A stretch of DNA of 64,000 bases, taken from positions 620,001-684,000 of the forward strand of contig CAVRGJ010000001.1 in NCBI GenBank assembly GCA_963720705.1. The letters run 5' to 3'. Of the stretch, positions 17,372-26,302 are shown in pieces. The notes under the pieces are model-generated. The model worked only from the letters and a program-made list of their open reading frames with translations. It was not told where the DNA came from and did no database searches. The DNA comes from DASWJZ01 sp963720705. GTDB lineage: Bacteria > Pseudomonadota > Alphaproteobacteria > Rhizobiales > Afifellaceae. The translations under genes were made by a program, and so were the position numbers. How positions within the stretch are numbered: the first letter of the stretch is position 1; every line of letters starts with the position of its first letter.

Positions 17372-18916
17372 TCAGCGCGTGATGCGCAGCGTGGTCAGAT
17401 CCTTGCCGATGTCCTCGAAGGCGGCGTCGAGCTGCGAAGCGTTCGGGACCTCGTAATAAAGAGCCTCGCCGTCGCCATTGCGCGAAGCGCAATCCTCGAA
17501 AATCTGCTTGGTCGCCGGATCGTTCTCCTCAAGCAGGATCATGTAGAGGCGGATGCCTTTCGCCTTCACCGCCTCGCAGAGCGTCGTGACCTTCTCGTTC
17601 AGCGCGTCGATGCCGCCCTGCTCGGTCGAGGCGAGCCGTCCGTCCGCGCGGTAGCCGTAGCTCGTATAGGTCTCCGGAAAGGTGTTCTTGCCGTCGGAAA
17701 GAAGCACGAGCGCCTTCTGGGTCGTCGTGTCGTCGTAGGCGACGCCCTGGTCGAACGGCTCCCCGGGCGAGAGCACGCGCCAACCCCACACCAATCCCTG
17801 CGGAATATGCGTGTAGCCGCCGGGCTGCATGGCCGTGATCGCGTCGCGCATGCGCTTCTGGTCGTTGGTGAGCTCGACAATCGGACCGCGGCAGCTCTGG
17901 TTCGGACCGGTAGTCTCGTCGAAGGGGCCGTGATAGCCGGCGAGGTAGGTCGGCGTGAAATACTTGTCGACATTCTTCAGGCGATCGATGGCGCTGCCCC
18001 GGCCGCCGGTCTGGTCGGCGAGGTAGGAATTGTCGTGCGCCCAGCCGCTGCCGTTGTCGGAGCCATCGGGCGAGAGATAGGGCGTCCAGCGGGTGGCCGC
18101 GTCGCCATCCGGAGCCGCGTCGTCGACATCATGGCCATCCGCCCGCGCCTCCACGCATCCCTTCCAGGCCGTCGGCAGGCCGTCAGAACCGACTGTCCCC
18201 CCGCTCAGCGCGCCGAAAATGTCGAGGCGACTTACCGTGCGGCTGAAATTGTCGTTCTGGTGGCTGCCGAGGCCCTGCCCCGTCGGGTCAAGCCACTCCG
18301 GCTTGAAGGCCTCACCGCGGATGTTGACTGTGGTCGTGAAGGGAACCAGCGCCATCTTCACGCGATCTTCGGAGCCCGCCTCGGCGTAGAGGTTATCGAT
18401 CAGGTGATTGGCGGCGGTCTTCAGCGCGCCGATCTTGTTGTGCTCCGCCATCGAGCCGGTGTTGTCGAGCGCCAGCGCGACCTCGTATTTGCCGCCTGTC
18501 GCGACCACCTCCGACTCCACGTCGAGCGCCATCTCCTCGATGCCGACGACGGGCAGGAAGGCGGTATCCATGGTGCCGTGCACGCTCACGTGGTAGCCGC
18601 CCTCAACGGCCGTGGCATCGTAGCGCTCGATGTGGAGCATCTTGTCCGCTTTGGCGGCCGGCAGCATCGACGTCACGTAGTTGGTGACGAAGGTGTCGGC
18701 GTCGGCGTCGTCCTTGGCGCCGCGGCGGACGAGCGCGATCGCGGCCGCGTCGAGCGCGTTGGAGATCTCGACCTTGTAGCGCTGGTGCCGCGAGACATCG
18801 ACCGCGCCGCCCATCAGCCCGATCAGCGGAACCATCGAGAAAGCGAAGAGAACCGCAACGTTTCCGCGTTGATCCTGGTCAAAGCGCCTAAGCGCCCGGA
18901 AGGGCAGTTTCAGCAT
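17372..18916 (-). CDS. TadG-like pilus assembly protein with von Willebrand factor A domain
   Basis: A 514-residue protein of the TadE/TadG group. Start chosen at MLKLPFRALRRFDQDQRGN (18916): TCGGAGG lies about 6 nt upstream and this is the conserved TadE-like beginning. The segment RRFDQDQRGNVAVLFAFSMVP (about 8-28) is the prepilin-like membrane anchor. From about residue 145 a vWA domain carries the MIDAS motif DNTGS and later VLLSDGKNTFPETY. Such proteins are minor pilins or surface adhesins linked to Flp/Tad pili; no other tad gene is in this window. It ends in a perfect terminator. The upstream region contains TTAAC palindromes that could be operator sites. Confidence 0.88.
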   Translation of the reverse strand: MLKLPFRALRRFDQDQRGNVAVLFAFSMVPLIGLMGGAVDVSRHQRYKVEISNALDAAAIALVRRGAKDDADADTFVTNYVTSMLPAAKADKMLHIERYDATAVEGGYHVSVHGTMDTAFLPVVGIEEMALDVESEVVATGGKYEVALALDNTGSMAEHNKIGALKTAANHLIDNLYAEAGSEDRVKMALVPFTTTVNIRGEAFKPEWLDPTGQGLGSHQNDNFSRTVSRLDIFGALSGGTVGSDGLPTAWKGCVEARADGHDVDDAAPDGDAATRWTPYLSPDGSDNGSGWAHDNSYLADQTGGRGSAIDRLKNVDKYFTPTYLAGYHGPFDETTGPNQSCRGPIVELTNDQKRMRDAITAMQPGGYTHIPQGLVWGWRVLSPGEPFDQGVAYDDTTTQKALVLLSDGKNTFPETYTSYGYRADGRLASTEQGGIDALNEKVTTLCEAVKAKGIRLYMILLEENDPATKQIFEDCASRNGDGEALYYEVPNASQLDAAFEDIGKDLTTLRITR

Positions 18917-18961
18917 GACGGCCTCCGAAGTCTTGTTGTCGGCGGCCACCGCTCAGCCGCC

Positions 18962-19006
18962 TTAACGCTTCGTTGACATAGCTTAACGGCCGTTAACCCG
19001 TGTTAA
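18962..19006. promoter_or_regulatory. TTAAC-rich operator-like cluster between tadG-like gene and hemA
   Basis: The cluster contains TTAACGCTTCGTTGAC at 18962-18977, the perfect palindrome TTAACGGCCGTTAA at 18983-18996, and TTAACCCGTGTTAA at 18993-19006. The spacing between TTAA boxes is six in the last two and seven with one mismatch in the first, so the first resembles a CtrA site (TTAA-N7-TTAA) while the others do not fit exactly. A similar palindrome lies upstream of the PilZ gene at 31.9 kb. Function is inferred. Confidence 0.45.
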
Positions 19007-19083
19007 TTCGGGACAGATTTCGGGGCTATTTTCCTGTTAATTCTAAGCATTTACGGTGAATCGCACGGGATGGAGGGAACGGG

Positions 19084-19194
19084 GTGGGAGGCGAGCGTCG
19101 CGACAAGGTGAAGTGGCGCGGCAAGCTGACACTGGAAATGCTGCGTAGATACGGACTAAGAAGGGCACAAGCGGCGGGAGCAGCGCATGTTTGA
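19084..19194 (+). CDS. possible 36-residue leader ORF overlapping hemA
   Basis: Too short for ordinary gene calling. It starts with GTG at 19084 behind ATGGAGGGAACGG, a good ribosome binding site, and encodes a basic peptide (about ten Arg/Lys) with WRGKLTLEMLRRYGL in the middle. Its TGA at 19192-19194 overlaps the hemA start: the sequence ATGTTTGA holds the hemA ATG at 19187 and the leader stop, the arrangement of translational coupling. It may be a real small protein or a leader that tunes hemA translation. It may also be chance, as it has not been compared with homologues. Confidence 0.4.
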   Translation: MGGERRDKVKWRGKLTLEMLRRYGLRRAQAAGAAHV

Positions 19195-20455
19195 CTACAA
19201 ATCGCGTTTCGAGAGCGCCCTCGACGCGCTCCGCGCCGAACGCCGCTATCGCGTCTTCGCCGACCTTGAGCGCCAGGTGGGGCGGTTTCCGCGCGCCGTG
19301 ATGCGCCGCGACGGCGCGGAACGCGAGATCGTCATCTGGTGCTCAAACGACTATCTCGGCATGGGCCACCATCCAAAGGTCGTCGCGGCGCTGCAGGACG
19401 CAGCCGGCCGCATGGGTGCCGGCGCCGGCGGCACGCGCAACATTTCCGGTACCAACCATCCGCTGGTCGAGCTCGAAGCGGAGCTCGCCGATCTGCATGC
19501 CAAGGAAGCGGCGCTGGTCTTCACCTCCGGCTTCGTCTCCAACGAGGCGGCGATTTCGACCATCGCCAAGCTCCTCCCCGACTGCCTGATCCTCTCCGAC
19601 CAATTGAACCACGCCTCGATGATCGAGGGCGTGCGCCGCTCCGGCGGGCAGAAGCAGATCTGGCGGCACAACGACCTTGAGCATCTGGAAGAGCTGCTCA
19701 AGGCCGGTGGAAAAGAGCGCGCCAAGCTCATCGTCTTCGAGTCGGTCTATTCGATGGACGGCGACGTGGCGCCGATCGGCGCGATCGCCGATCTCGCCGA
19801 GAAATACGGCGCCATGACCTATCTCGACGAGGTGCACGCGGTCGGCATGTACGGCCCGCGCGGCGGCGGCATAGCCGAGCGCGACGGCGTCATGGACCGG
19901 ATCGACGTGATCGAAGGCACGCTCGCCAAGGCGTTCGGCGTGCTCGGCGGCTATATCGCCGGCTCAAGCCTCGTCGTCGACGCGGTGCGCTCCTACGCGC
20001 CGGGCTTCATCTTCACCACCGCGCTGCCGCCAGGGCTCGCGGCCGCCGCCTGCGCCTCGATCCGGCATCTCAAAGATTCCTCCGCCGAGCGCGAAGCACA
20101 GCAGCGGCAAGTGGCGCGTACGCGCGCGCGGCTTAGCGACGCCGGGCTGCCGGTCATGCCGTCGGAGACGCAGATCATCCCGATTCTCGTCGGCGATGCC
20201 GAGGCCTGCAAGGCGGCGAGCGACCATCTCCTCGAACGGCATGGCATCTACATCCAGCCGATCAACTACCCGACCGTGCCGCGCGGCACCGAGCGACTCA
20301 GGATCACCGCCACGCCGTTTCACGACGACGCGCTGATCGAATCGCTCGCCGAAGCGCTGGTTGAGACGTGGAACGCGCTCGCGCTGCCGCTTGAGACGCC
20401 GGCGACGGTGGAGCACGCCGCACGCGCCGAGATTTTCGCAGCCTCGGGCGGCTAG
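19187..20455 (+). CDS. hemA: 5-aminolevulinate synthase
   Basis: Condenses glycine and succinyl-CoA to 5-aminolevulinate, the first step of heme and (bacterio)chlorophyll synthesis in alphaproteobacteria. 422 residues, slightly longer than the usual about 405 because of the C-terminal tail. Start MFDYKSRFESALDALR is the family start. Signatures: WCSNDYLGMGHHP, GAGAGGTRNISGTNHPLVELE, the aspartate of YLDEVHAVGMYGPRGGG, and the pyridoxal-phosphate lysine at residue 248 in GTLAKAFGVLGGY. The gene begins inside the stop of a possible small upstream ORF, and its stop overlaps by four bases with the convergent methyltransferase gene. Confidence 0.97.
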   Translation: MFDYKSRFESALDALRAERRYRVFADLERQVGRFPRAVMRRDGAEREIVIWCSNDYLGMGHHPKVVAALQDAAGRMGAGAGGTRNISGTNHPLVELEAELADLHAKEAALVFTSGFVSNEAAISTIAKLLPDCLILSDQLNHASMIEGVRRSGGQKQIWRHNDLEHLEELLKAGGKERAKLIVFESVYSMDGDVAPIGAIADLAEKYGAMTYLDEVHAVGMYGPRGGGIAERDGVMDRIDVIEGTLAKAFGVLGGYIAGSSLVVDAVRSYAPGFIFTTALPPGLAAAACASIRHLKDSSAEREAQQRQVARTRARLSDAGLPVMPSETQIIPILVGDAEACKAASDHLLERHGIYIQPINYPTVPRGTERLRITATPFHDDALIESLAEALVETWNALALPLETPATVEHAARAEIFAASGG

Positions 20456-21150
20456 GCTTTCACCCACACCATTGCGAAGCTGACCGGCCAGTTCAGGTAG
20501 CGGCGCCATTTCGGCTTGGTCTTCAGCCAATCCTCGTCGATGACGCACTCGTCGAGCGCGGCAAGCGCGAGGCCGGCCGCGACGCCGGCACGAAAGTGAT
20601 CCCTGAAGAGATGGACGTAGCTTTGGATGGTGACGGCTTCGCCGTCGGCACGGTGAAAGTGCGTGACGAGCCCGTTCATGAGAAAGAACGGATGATAGCC
20701 GACGAGCAGGAACTGCCCGCCCGGCCGCAAGAGGCGTGCCGCCTCGCGGTAGGCCGGTGAAAGCTCCGGCAGATGCTCATCCGCAAGCGACATCGTCACG
20801 AGCCCGTAGCGCGCGGCGGAAAGCGGCGTCTTGCCGACTTCGCCGACCGATAGAAGGCGGTAGACGCCGCGCTTTTCAGCGAGCGCCAGCATCTCCGGCG
20901 TAATGTCGACGCCGTCGATCGCCGCAACGCCGTTCTCCTTCAGCCACTGACCGGTGCGCCCGGTGCCGCAGGCGAGGTCCGCGGCTTCCGCGACGTGCCT
21001 CCAGTCGATCGCGGTCAAACGCGCGAGGAGCGGCGCGTCGAGCCCGACCGCCACGGTTTCCTCGTAGGTCGCCGCCCACTCGCCATAACCGCCGGCGGCG
21101 GAGGCGGTCGGATAGTCGCGGCGGTCGAAAAGCGAAGCGTCCATTGCCAT
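20452..21150 (-). CDS. SAM-dependent class I methyltransferase
   Basis: A 232-residue Rossmann-fold methyltransferase. Start chosen at MAMDASLFDRRDYPT (21150); a second ATG is at 21144. Motif I is ADLACGTGRTGQWLKENG (about 57-74), motif II region DGVDITPEMLALAEKRGVY, and the post-motif RLLRPGGQFLLVGYHPFF. Substrate is not evident. It ends convergently with hemA, the two stop codons overlapping by four bases. The region upstream (21151-21188) separates it from the AbrB-type gene on the same strand by under 40 bp, so the two may be co-transcribed. Confidence 0.85.
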   Translation of the reverse strand: MAMDASLFDRRDYPTASAAGGYGEWAATYEETVAVGLDAPLLARLTAIDWRHVAEAADLACGTGRTGQWLKENGVAAIDGVDITPEMLALAEKRGVYRLLSVGEVGKTPLSAARYGLVTMSLADEHLPELSPAYREAARLLRPGGQFLLVGYHPFFLMNGLVTHFHRADGEAVTIQSYVHLFRDHFRAGVAAGLALAALDECVIDEDWLKTKPKWRRYLNWPVSFAMVWVKA

Positions 21151-21188
21151 CGGCCCACAAATGTCCCGAATCGCCGTTTTGGGCGATG

Positions 21189-22241
21189 CTATCGCGTGCG
21201 CTCCAGCCAGCGCGCCAGAATCGGCACCGCGATCACCATCGCCAGAAAGCGTGCCACATGATGCGCGGCGACGTAGGCCGGGTCGACGTTCATCTGATAC
21301 GCGAGAATGATCAGCGCATCGAGTGCGCCGGGCGCGAAGGCGAGCAGTGTCTGGATGAAATTCACGCCCAACAGAAAGCTGACGGAGCCCGCACCGACGA
21401 CGGAAATGCAAATGGCCAGGCACAAAGCGATCAGGGCCGGCTTCAAGATGCGCGGCAATATCCAAATATCTCCAGGCCGGAAGCGGCTGCCGGTGATCGC
21501 CGCGAGCGTGATTACGAACGGAAGGACAAGCGGGAACGGCAGGCGCGCGTGAACGACGCCGGAAAGAAGCAGCCCCGAACTCGCCAATAATCCGCCGAGC
21601 ATCCATCCGCCGATCACCTGCAGACGCTGCAGGACGAGCGCCGTGACAAGCCCAACGGCCAGCAGGATGACGATCTCCCAAAAACCGGCTGAGACGGCGG
21701 CCCCGGTCGCTGCGGCCGGCGCCGGATGCCCGATCACCAAAGCGACGATCGGAATGCCCTCAACCAGAATGAGCAAGCGAAGGCTTTGAGCGATCGCGAC
21801 GGTTTTCAAGTCGGCCTTGAGCCCCTCCGCCGCGGCCATCACGAACGACAGCGCCCCCGGCAGAGAGGCGAGAAGCGCGGAGTTGCGGTCCCAGCCACAA
21901 CGCCTGTGCAGCCACCAATACGAGCTCGCGATCAACGCCACCAGGGAAACGCCGAGAATGGCGAAGCTCAGCGGCCAGGTCGCCATCTGGTGGATTGTCT
22001 GCTGCGAGACGCCGCCGCCGGCATAAAGGCCGAGCACGAGATAGACGGGTGCGCGGATCGGCTGCGGAACTTCCGAATCGAAGCCGGAAAGGGAGGCAAT
22101 TGCAACGGCGAGAAGCCCGCCCGAAATCCACCCCGCCGGCATGCCGAGGCTCTGGAAAAGAAACCCGCCGCCGGCGCTCAGCGCCAGCGTGATCGCAAAC
22201 TGCCGCACGGTCCGCACGGTCGGCCGCGCGTAAGCCGGCAT
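21189..22241 (-). CDS. AbrB family integral membrane protein (AmoA-like, PF05145 type)
   Basis: A 350-residue polytopic membrane protein with about ten hydrophobic segments arranged as two similar halves, e.g. PIRAPVYLVLGLYAGGGVS in the first and LLGVNFIQTLLAFAPGALDAL in the second. The motifs SLPGALSFVMAAAEG and APGALDALIILAYQMNVDPAYVAAHHVAR are typical of the AbrB group annotated as putative ammonia monooxygenase; these are membrane proteins and unrelated to the Bacillus regulator AbrB. Role probably transport or regulation of a membrane process; unknown. Start taken as ATG 22241, whose A is shared with the TGA of the aminotransferase (TGATG), showing translational coupling; an in-frame TTG at 22256 is less likely. 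Confidence 0.85.
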   Translation of the reverse strand: MPAYARPTVRTVRQFAITLALSAGGGFLFQSLGMPAGWISGGLLAVAIASLSGFDSEVPQPIRAPVYLVLGLYAGGGVSQQTIHQMATWPLSFAILGVSLVALIASSYWWLHRRCGWDRNSALLASLPGALSFVMAAAEGLKADLKTVAIAQSLRLLILVEGIPIVALVIGHPAPAAATGAAVSAGFWEIVILLAVGLVTALVLQRLQVIGGWMLGGLLASSGLLLSGVVHARLPFPLVLPFVITLAAITGSRFRPGDIWILPRILKPALIALCLAICISVVGAGSVSFLLGVNFIQTLLAFAPGALDALIILAYQMNVDPAYVAAHHVARFLAMVIAVPILARWLERTR

Positions 22242-23414
22242 CAGCTTCCGAGCCAAGCGCGGAGACGCCGCGTCGCCTCACTCAAATCCTCCGCCTTGCG
22301 CGCAAAGCAGAGCCGCATGAACGCCTCCCCGCCGGGCCCGAAGGCGCTGCCGGGAGCAATGCCGATATTCGCCTCGTCGACCAGAATTTGCGCGAGCTCG
22401 CGGGTGTCGGGGGCGCCTTCGATTGCGACGAAGAGATAGAAGGCGCCATCCGGCCAGGCAAAGTGCGCGCGGTTCGAGCCGGCAAGAGCCTTCGCAGACG
22501 ATGCTGCGGCCGGCGGCGGCGCGAGCGATCTGAAAGCGGACGAAATCCTCGCCCTCCTCGATGGCGGCGATCGCGCCGCGCTGCATGAAAGCGGCGACGC
22601 CGGAGGTGGAATATTGGATCAGGTTCTCGATCACACCCCCAAGCGCCGGCGGCGCCGACAGCCAGCCGATGCGCCAACCGGTCATCGCCCAGTTCTTGGA
22701 GAAGGTGTTGACGAAGACGACGCGATCGTCGGCTTCGATCAGGTCGTAGAAGGACGGCGCGCGCGGGGCCCCGTCATAGACGAAGCGGCTATAGACCTCG
22801 TCGGCGATGATCCAGAGCCCGCGCTCGCGCGCGAAGCGGAGGATTTCGCGCAACTCCGCTTCCGTTGCCGTCCAGCCTGTCGGATTGGAGGGTGAGTTGA
22901 TGAAGATCGCGCGCGTCCGCTCAGCGGCCGCCGCGAACAGCCGGTCAAGCTCGAGGCTCCAGCGCGTTCCGTCGAAGGCAAGGGGCACGGAAATCGGCCG
23001 CGCGCCGCCGATCCCCACCGCGGCGGCAAAATTCGGCCAGGCCGGGGTCGGCACGAGGACCTCGTCGCCCGCTCCCGCAGTCGCTGCGATGGCGATCTGG
23101 ATGGCCTGCATGCCGCCGCCGGTCACAAAGAAGCGCTCAGGCTCGAATTCGCGTCCGAACTGGCGCGCGTGATAGCGCGCGAGCGCCGCGCGAAGCTCCG
23201 GCAAGCCGCGCTGCCAAGTGTAGAAAGTCTCGCCGGCCGCAAGCGAGCGCGCCGCGGCGTCGCAGATGAAGTCCGGGGTCGGAAGATCACCCTCGCCGGC
23301 CCAGAGCGGAATCAGCCCCTCACGTCCACGGCCGTAGTTGAATACCTCGACGATGCCGGAATCCGGCGCTTCCCGCGCCTCGCGCCGAAGCGCCGAAAGG
23401 ACCGAATTGTTCAT
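22241..23414 (-). pseudogene. class I pyridoxal-phosphate aminotransferase, frameshifted
   Basis: A fold-type I aminotransferase of about 390 residues beginning MNNSVLSALRREAREAPDSG (23414). The first about 310 residues are intact, with FVTGGGMQAIQIAI, the NSPSNPTGWTATE loop, DEVYSRFVYDG and the lysine of TFSKNWAMTGWRIGW. Near 22489 the frame shifts: the sequence GAAGGCTCTT would read through correctly as GAAGCTCTT, that is, one extra G. After the shift the normal C-terminus continues (SNRAHFAWPDGAFYLFVAIEG to LRAWLGS) to a TGA at 22241. Probable activity is transfer between an amino acid and 2-oxoglutarate. Whether the insertion is real or a sequence error is open; the downstream gene is coupled to the corrected frame, which favours an intact gene. 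Confidence 0.85.
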
Positions 23415-23454
23415 CGGCGGCTGCCTAGCGCAACTTCCTCATTGCGGGAAGCGC

Positions 23455-23487
23455 GCCGGGTGCCGCGGCGAACGCCGCGGACCCGGC
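23455..23487 (-). terminator. hairpin between mscL and the aminotransferase gene
   Basis: GCCGGGT, one bulged G, CCGCGGCG, AA loop, CGCCGCGG, ACCCGGC form a stem of 15 pairs just after the mscL stop codon (23498). No T-tract is present, so this is a termination or stability stem by inference. Confidence 0.55.
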
Positions 23488-23497
23488 CGTAGAACGC

Positions 23498-23920
23498 CTA
23501 GCGCTTGGCTAGAAGGTCGCGGATCTCGCGAAGCAGCACGACGTCTTCGGCAGGCGGCGGCGGTACGGCCGGCGCCTTCGTTTCCTCTTTGCGCGACAGC
23601 TTGTTGATCGCCTTGACCAAAAGGAAGACTGCGAAGGCAACGATCAGGAACTTGATCACCGCGTTGATGAACAGGCCGATATTCCACGTAACGGCACCGG
23701 CCTCCTTGGCCTGCTGCACCGTGTTGAAGGGGCCATCGCCCTTCAGGACCACGAATAGCTGCGAGAAATCCACGCCGCCCGTGAGGAGGCCGATCGGCGG
23801 CATGATGATGTCGTCGACCAGCGAAGAGACGATCGCCGTGAACGCCGCGCCAATGATGATGCCGACCGCGAGGTCGACAACGTTTCCCTTCAGTGCGAAC
23901 TCCCTGAATTCCTTCAGCAT
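23498..23920 (-). CDS. mscL: large-conductance mechanosensitive channel
   Basis: Releases small solutes from the cytoplasm when membrane tension rises after osmotic downshock; homopentamer in the inner membrane. 140 residues, normal length. Start chosen at MLKEFREFALKGNVVDLAVG (23920) with GGGAGGG 6 nt upstream; the open frame extends to 24295 without homology. TM1 is DLAVGIIIGAAFTAIVSSLVDD (gate region with conserved glycines), TM2 NAVIKFLIVAFAVFLLVKAI, followed by a cytoplasmic helix EDVVLLREIRDLLAKR. A proline run (KAPAVPPPPAED) links the two. Apparently monocistronic. Confidence 0.96.
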   Translation of the reverse strand: MLKEFREFALKGNVVDLAVGIIIGAAFTAIVSSLVDDIIMPPIGLLTGGVDFSQLFVVLKGDGPFNTVQQAKEAGAVTWNIGLFINAVIKFLIVAFAVFLLVKAINKLSRKEETKAPAVPPPPAEDVVLLREIRDLLAKR

Positions 23921-24182
23921 CGCGCCCTCCCGATGGCGAACGTCTCGCCACATGATTGTTACATGAATGTTGTCTTCGCTTCGTCGGCGACGCAATGGCT
24001 TCCGCGTCACAGTCGAAACCTTCCGATGCCGACGCACGCGAAAACGCGCAACCCCGTCGTCTCGACGCTGAAGGCGATCGCCTCGCTGCATTGCTGGCTT
24101 GCGCGATGCCACAACCGATTGCCTTTGGAGTCGTTGCCGGTCATTCTTCATCAAGCAAGTATGTTGAGTAAGGAGGGTGAGC

Positions 24183-25811
24183 ATGCGACCGCCGGAGCGA
24201 GACATCGGCGTGATGCGCGCGCCGCTTCGATCCAGCATGACGCTCGCCGGAATCTTTCTCGTCGTTCTGTTCGCCGTTGGCCTGCTCGACCGCATCGGGG
24301 CTGATCCGAGCTTCGCGCCTTTCGCGCTGGTCAGCGCTGCGTTCGTGCTCTCAGTGCTTGCCGCGCTCTACGCGCACAGCCGCCGTGCGACGGACTTCTA
24401 CGTCGCGGATCGAAAGGCCTCGGGCCGCTTCAACGGGCTTGCCGGCGCAAGCGCTCTTGCCGGCCTTCTCGCCGTCGGATTGGCCGGCGGCGCATACGAT
24501 ACGCGGTCGGGCTTCGTGCTTTCCGCCATCGGCTTTGCGATCGGTTATCTCGTCCTCGGCTTCGCCATCGCGCCCGGCCTTCGCAGCGTCGGGGCCTACA
24601 CTGCCGGCGACTTCATCGCGGCGCGTTTTGGCGGAGTGCTGACGCGGCTCCTTTGGGCGGGAATCACGTTTGCCGTGTCGCTACTTCTGTTCGTCGCGCA
24701 GATGAAGATCGCCGCGCCATTGGTGGCGACGCTCTTCGGCGTGAAGCCGACAGTTGCGCTCTACACGGTCGCGGCCCTCGCCGCGATGGCCTTGCTCCCA
24801 GGCGGCATGCGCTCGCTCTCCTGGACGCAGGTAATCCAGTACCTGGTGATCGCAATTGCGTGCCTGGTGCCCGCCGTCTTTTTTGCGTTGGGCGGACCGA
24901 CCGCGCAGGGCGATCTTGCCGAACAATTCGTGACGCTCCGCCAAAGCCTGCCGGCCTGGAGCGAAGCAAGCGCGGTCGGATGGGCACTGCCGATCCTTGT
25001 TTCCGTGCTCGGCGCCGCGTCGCTCCCGCATCTGAGTGCCCGCGCGCTTGCGGCGCCCTCAGGTCGGGACGCCGTCATGTCCACGATCTGGGCGGTGCTC
25101 TTCTCCGTCGTACTGGTGCTCGTCGGATTCGTTCTCTACGAGCTCCTCGTCGAAGCGGTCGTGGCCGGTGCACCGCAAGGCGCAGGCGGCGAGCCCATCC
25201 AACTTTCAGCCCTCTTCGCGCTGCTTCCGGCGGTGCTTGCGGGACTGCTTCTTGCCGGCACGCTTGCCGCACTGCTTTCGCTCGGTCAGGCGGCCCTCTT
25301 CTCAGCGACGACGGCGATCAGCCACGACATTTGGGACGAAATCATCGACCGGCGTGGGCCGGAGGGACGGCGCATCATGGTGGCGCGCGTGATTCTTGTC
25401 GGCGTCGCCGCAGGCGGGGTCATGCTCGCGTCGCTGTGGCCGGGGGACGCGGCATCGATGGCCGGCTGGGCCCTGACGCTCGCCGCCGCCGGGTGCTTCG
25501 TGCCGCTCGTCCTCGGCCTTTGGTGGCGCCGCTGCAACGAGATCGGTGCGGTCGGCGGCATGGTCGCCGGCTTCGGCTTCACCGGACTCGTGTTCCTGTT
25601 GCGCCAGCATGTCATTCCCGACGCGATCGTCACCAGCGGCTGGGCGGAGGTCGGCGCGCCGACGGCAGCGGTGGCGGGATTCGTGATGTCGCTTGTCGTC
25701 ACCGTCGGCCTGTCGCTGGCGACGCCGGCCCCCGACAAGGCGGTGCAGGCTCTAGCAAGCGGCGCGGAGCGGCCGCGCGGGCGCGTGCCGACCCGCGAAC
25801 GCCCCGCCTAG
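24183..25811 (+). CDS. sodium:solute symporter family (SSS) transporter
   Basis: A 542-residue inner membrane transporter with about 13 transmembrane segments and the LeuT-like fold of the SSS family. Start ATG 24183 has AGGAGG six bases upstream; the GTG at 24177 abuts that site. Helpful motifs are FYVADRKASGRFNGLAGASALAG (TM2 region with unwound glycines), RSVGAYTAGDFIAARFGG and GGMRSLSWTQVIQYLVIAIA. Members of this subgroup often carry acetate, propionate or other monocarboxylates and usually have a DUF485 gene upstream; none is present here. A substrate cannot be assigned. The stop overlaps by four bases with the convergent exported-protein gene. Confidence 0.88.
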   Translation: MRPPERDIGVMRAPLRSSMTLAGIFLVVLFAVGLLDRIGADPSFAPFALVSAAFVLSVLAALYAHSRRATDFYVADRKASGRFNGLAGASALAGLLAVGLAGGAYDTRSGFVLSAIGFAIGYLVLGFAIAPGLRSVGAYTAGDFIAARFGGVLTRLLWAGITFAVSLLLFVAQMKIAAPLVATLFGVKPTVALYTVAALAAMALLPGGMRSLSWTQVIQYLVIAIACLVPAVFFALGGPTAQGDLAEQFVTLRQSLPAWSEASAVGWALPILVSVLGAASLPHLSARALAAPSGRDAVMSTIWAVLFSVVLVLVGFVLYELLVEAVVAGAPQGAGGEPIQLSALFALLPAVLAGLLLAGTLAALLSLGQAALFSATTAISHDIWDEIIDRRGPEGRRIMVARVILVGVAAGGVMLASLWPGDAASMAGWALTLAAAGCFVPLVLGLWWRRCNEIGAVGGMVAGFGFTGLVFLLRQHVIPDAIVTSGWAEVGAPTAAVAGFVMSLVVTVGLSLATPAPDKAVQALASGAERPRGRVPTRERPA

Positions 25812-26210
25812 AGATTTTCGCGCGCCGATGCGCCCTTTATCTCCCGCACCAGAGCGACGACGCGGCCCAGCATCCGCTCGGCAAGCGTCTTAACGCGCCC
25901 GAGCGCCTCGTCGCGACGGCGCGTATGCGCGGCGCTACTGCCCGCTTCAAGCGCCGCGATCCTCGCTTCGAGCGCGGCACTCGAATCGGCGTCGCGCGCC
26001 GGGCCTCCGGCCATCTGGCCGGGCGCGCGCAGGCAGACCAGCGTTCCGCTCCGCTCCATGCAGAGCGACACCTCGCCGGTCTCCGTATCGAGCCGGAACA
26101 CGCCGTTTTCGGCCGGAACGAAGGCGTAGCGCCCAACGCTCACCGCCGTCCGCGGCCGCAGCCGGGGCGGCGGCGGCAATAAACACTGCAAAGGCGAAGA
26201 GACGACGCAT
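25808..26210 (-). pseudogene. small exported coiled-coil protein, frameshifted after signal peptide
   Basis: An ATG at 26210 opens a clear signal peptide, MRRLFAFAVFIAAAAPAAAA, but this frame soon leaves protein-like sequence. One base on, near 26150, another frame continues with VGRYAFVPAENGVFRLDTET, LCMERSGTLVCLRAPGQM and a charged helical tail (AALEARIAALEAGSSAAH to REIKGASARENL) ending at 25808. Removing one G from GGCGGTGAG joins both parts. The C-terminal half is predicted coiled coil; the two cysteines lie in a segment of the form CMERSGTLVC. The protein is a rhizobial-type exported protein of unknown function. The break is again a single-base insertion, so a sequence error is a serious alternative to decay. 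Confidence 0.7.
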
Positions 26211-26302
26211 GCTACCCCCGATCCCGCGCGAACATAGGGCCGCTCAGGCTGTGGCGAAAGCGCGCTTGCCGCGGCCGCCTCGCCTTCTATCCTTGGGTGA
26301 AC

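Noticed and set aside
17306..18976. 556-residue open frame opposite the tadG-like gene
   Set aside because: Antisense shadow; the minus-strand gene has the TadE anchor and vWA MIDAS motif.
18962..19006. CtrA binding site
   Set aside because: The two best palindromes have TTAA spacing six, not the seven of the CtrA consensus; kept only as an unknown operator-like cluster.
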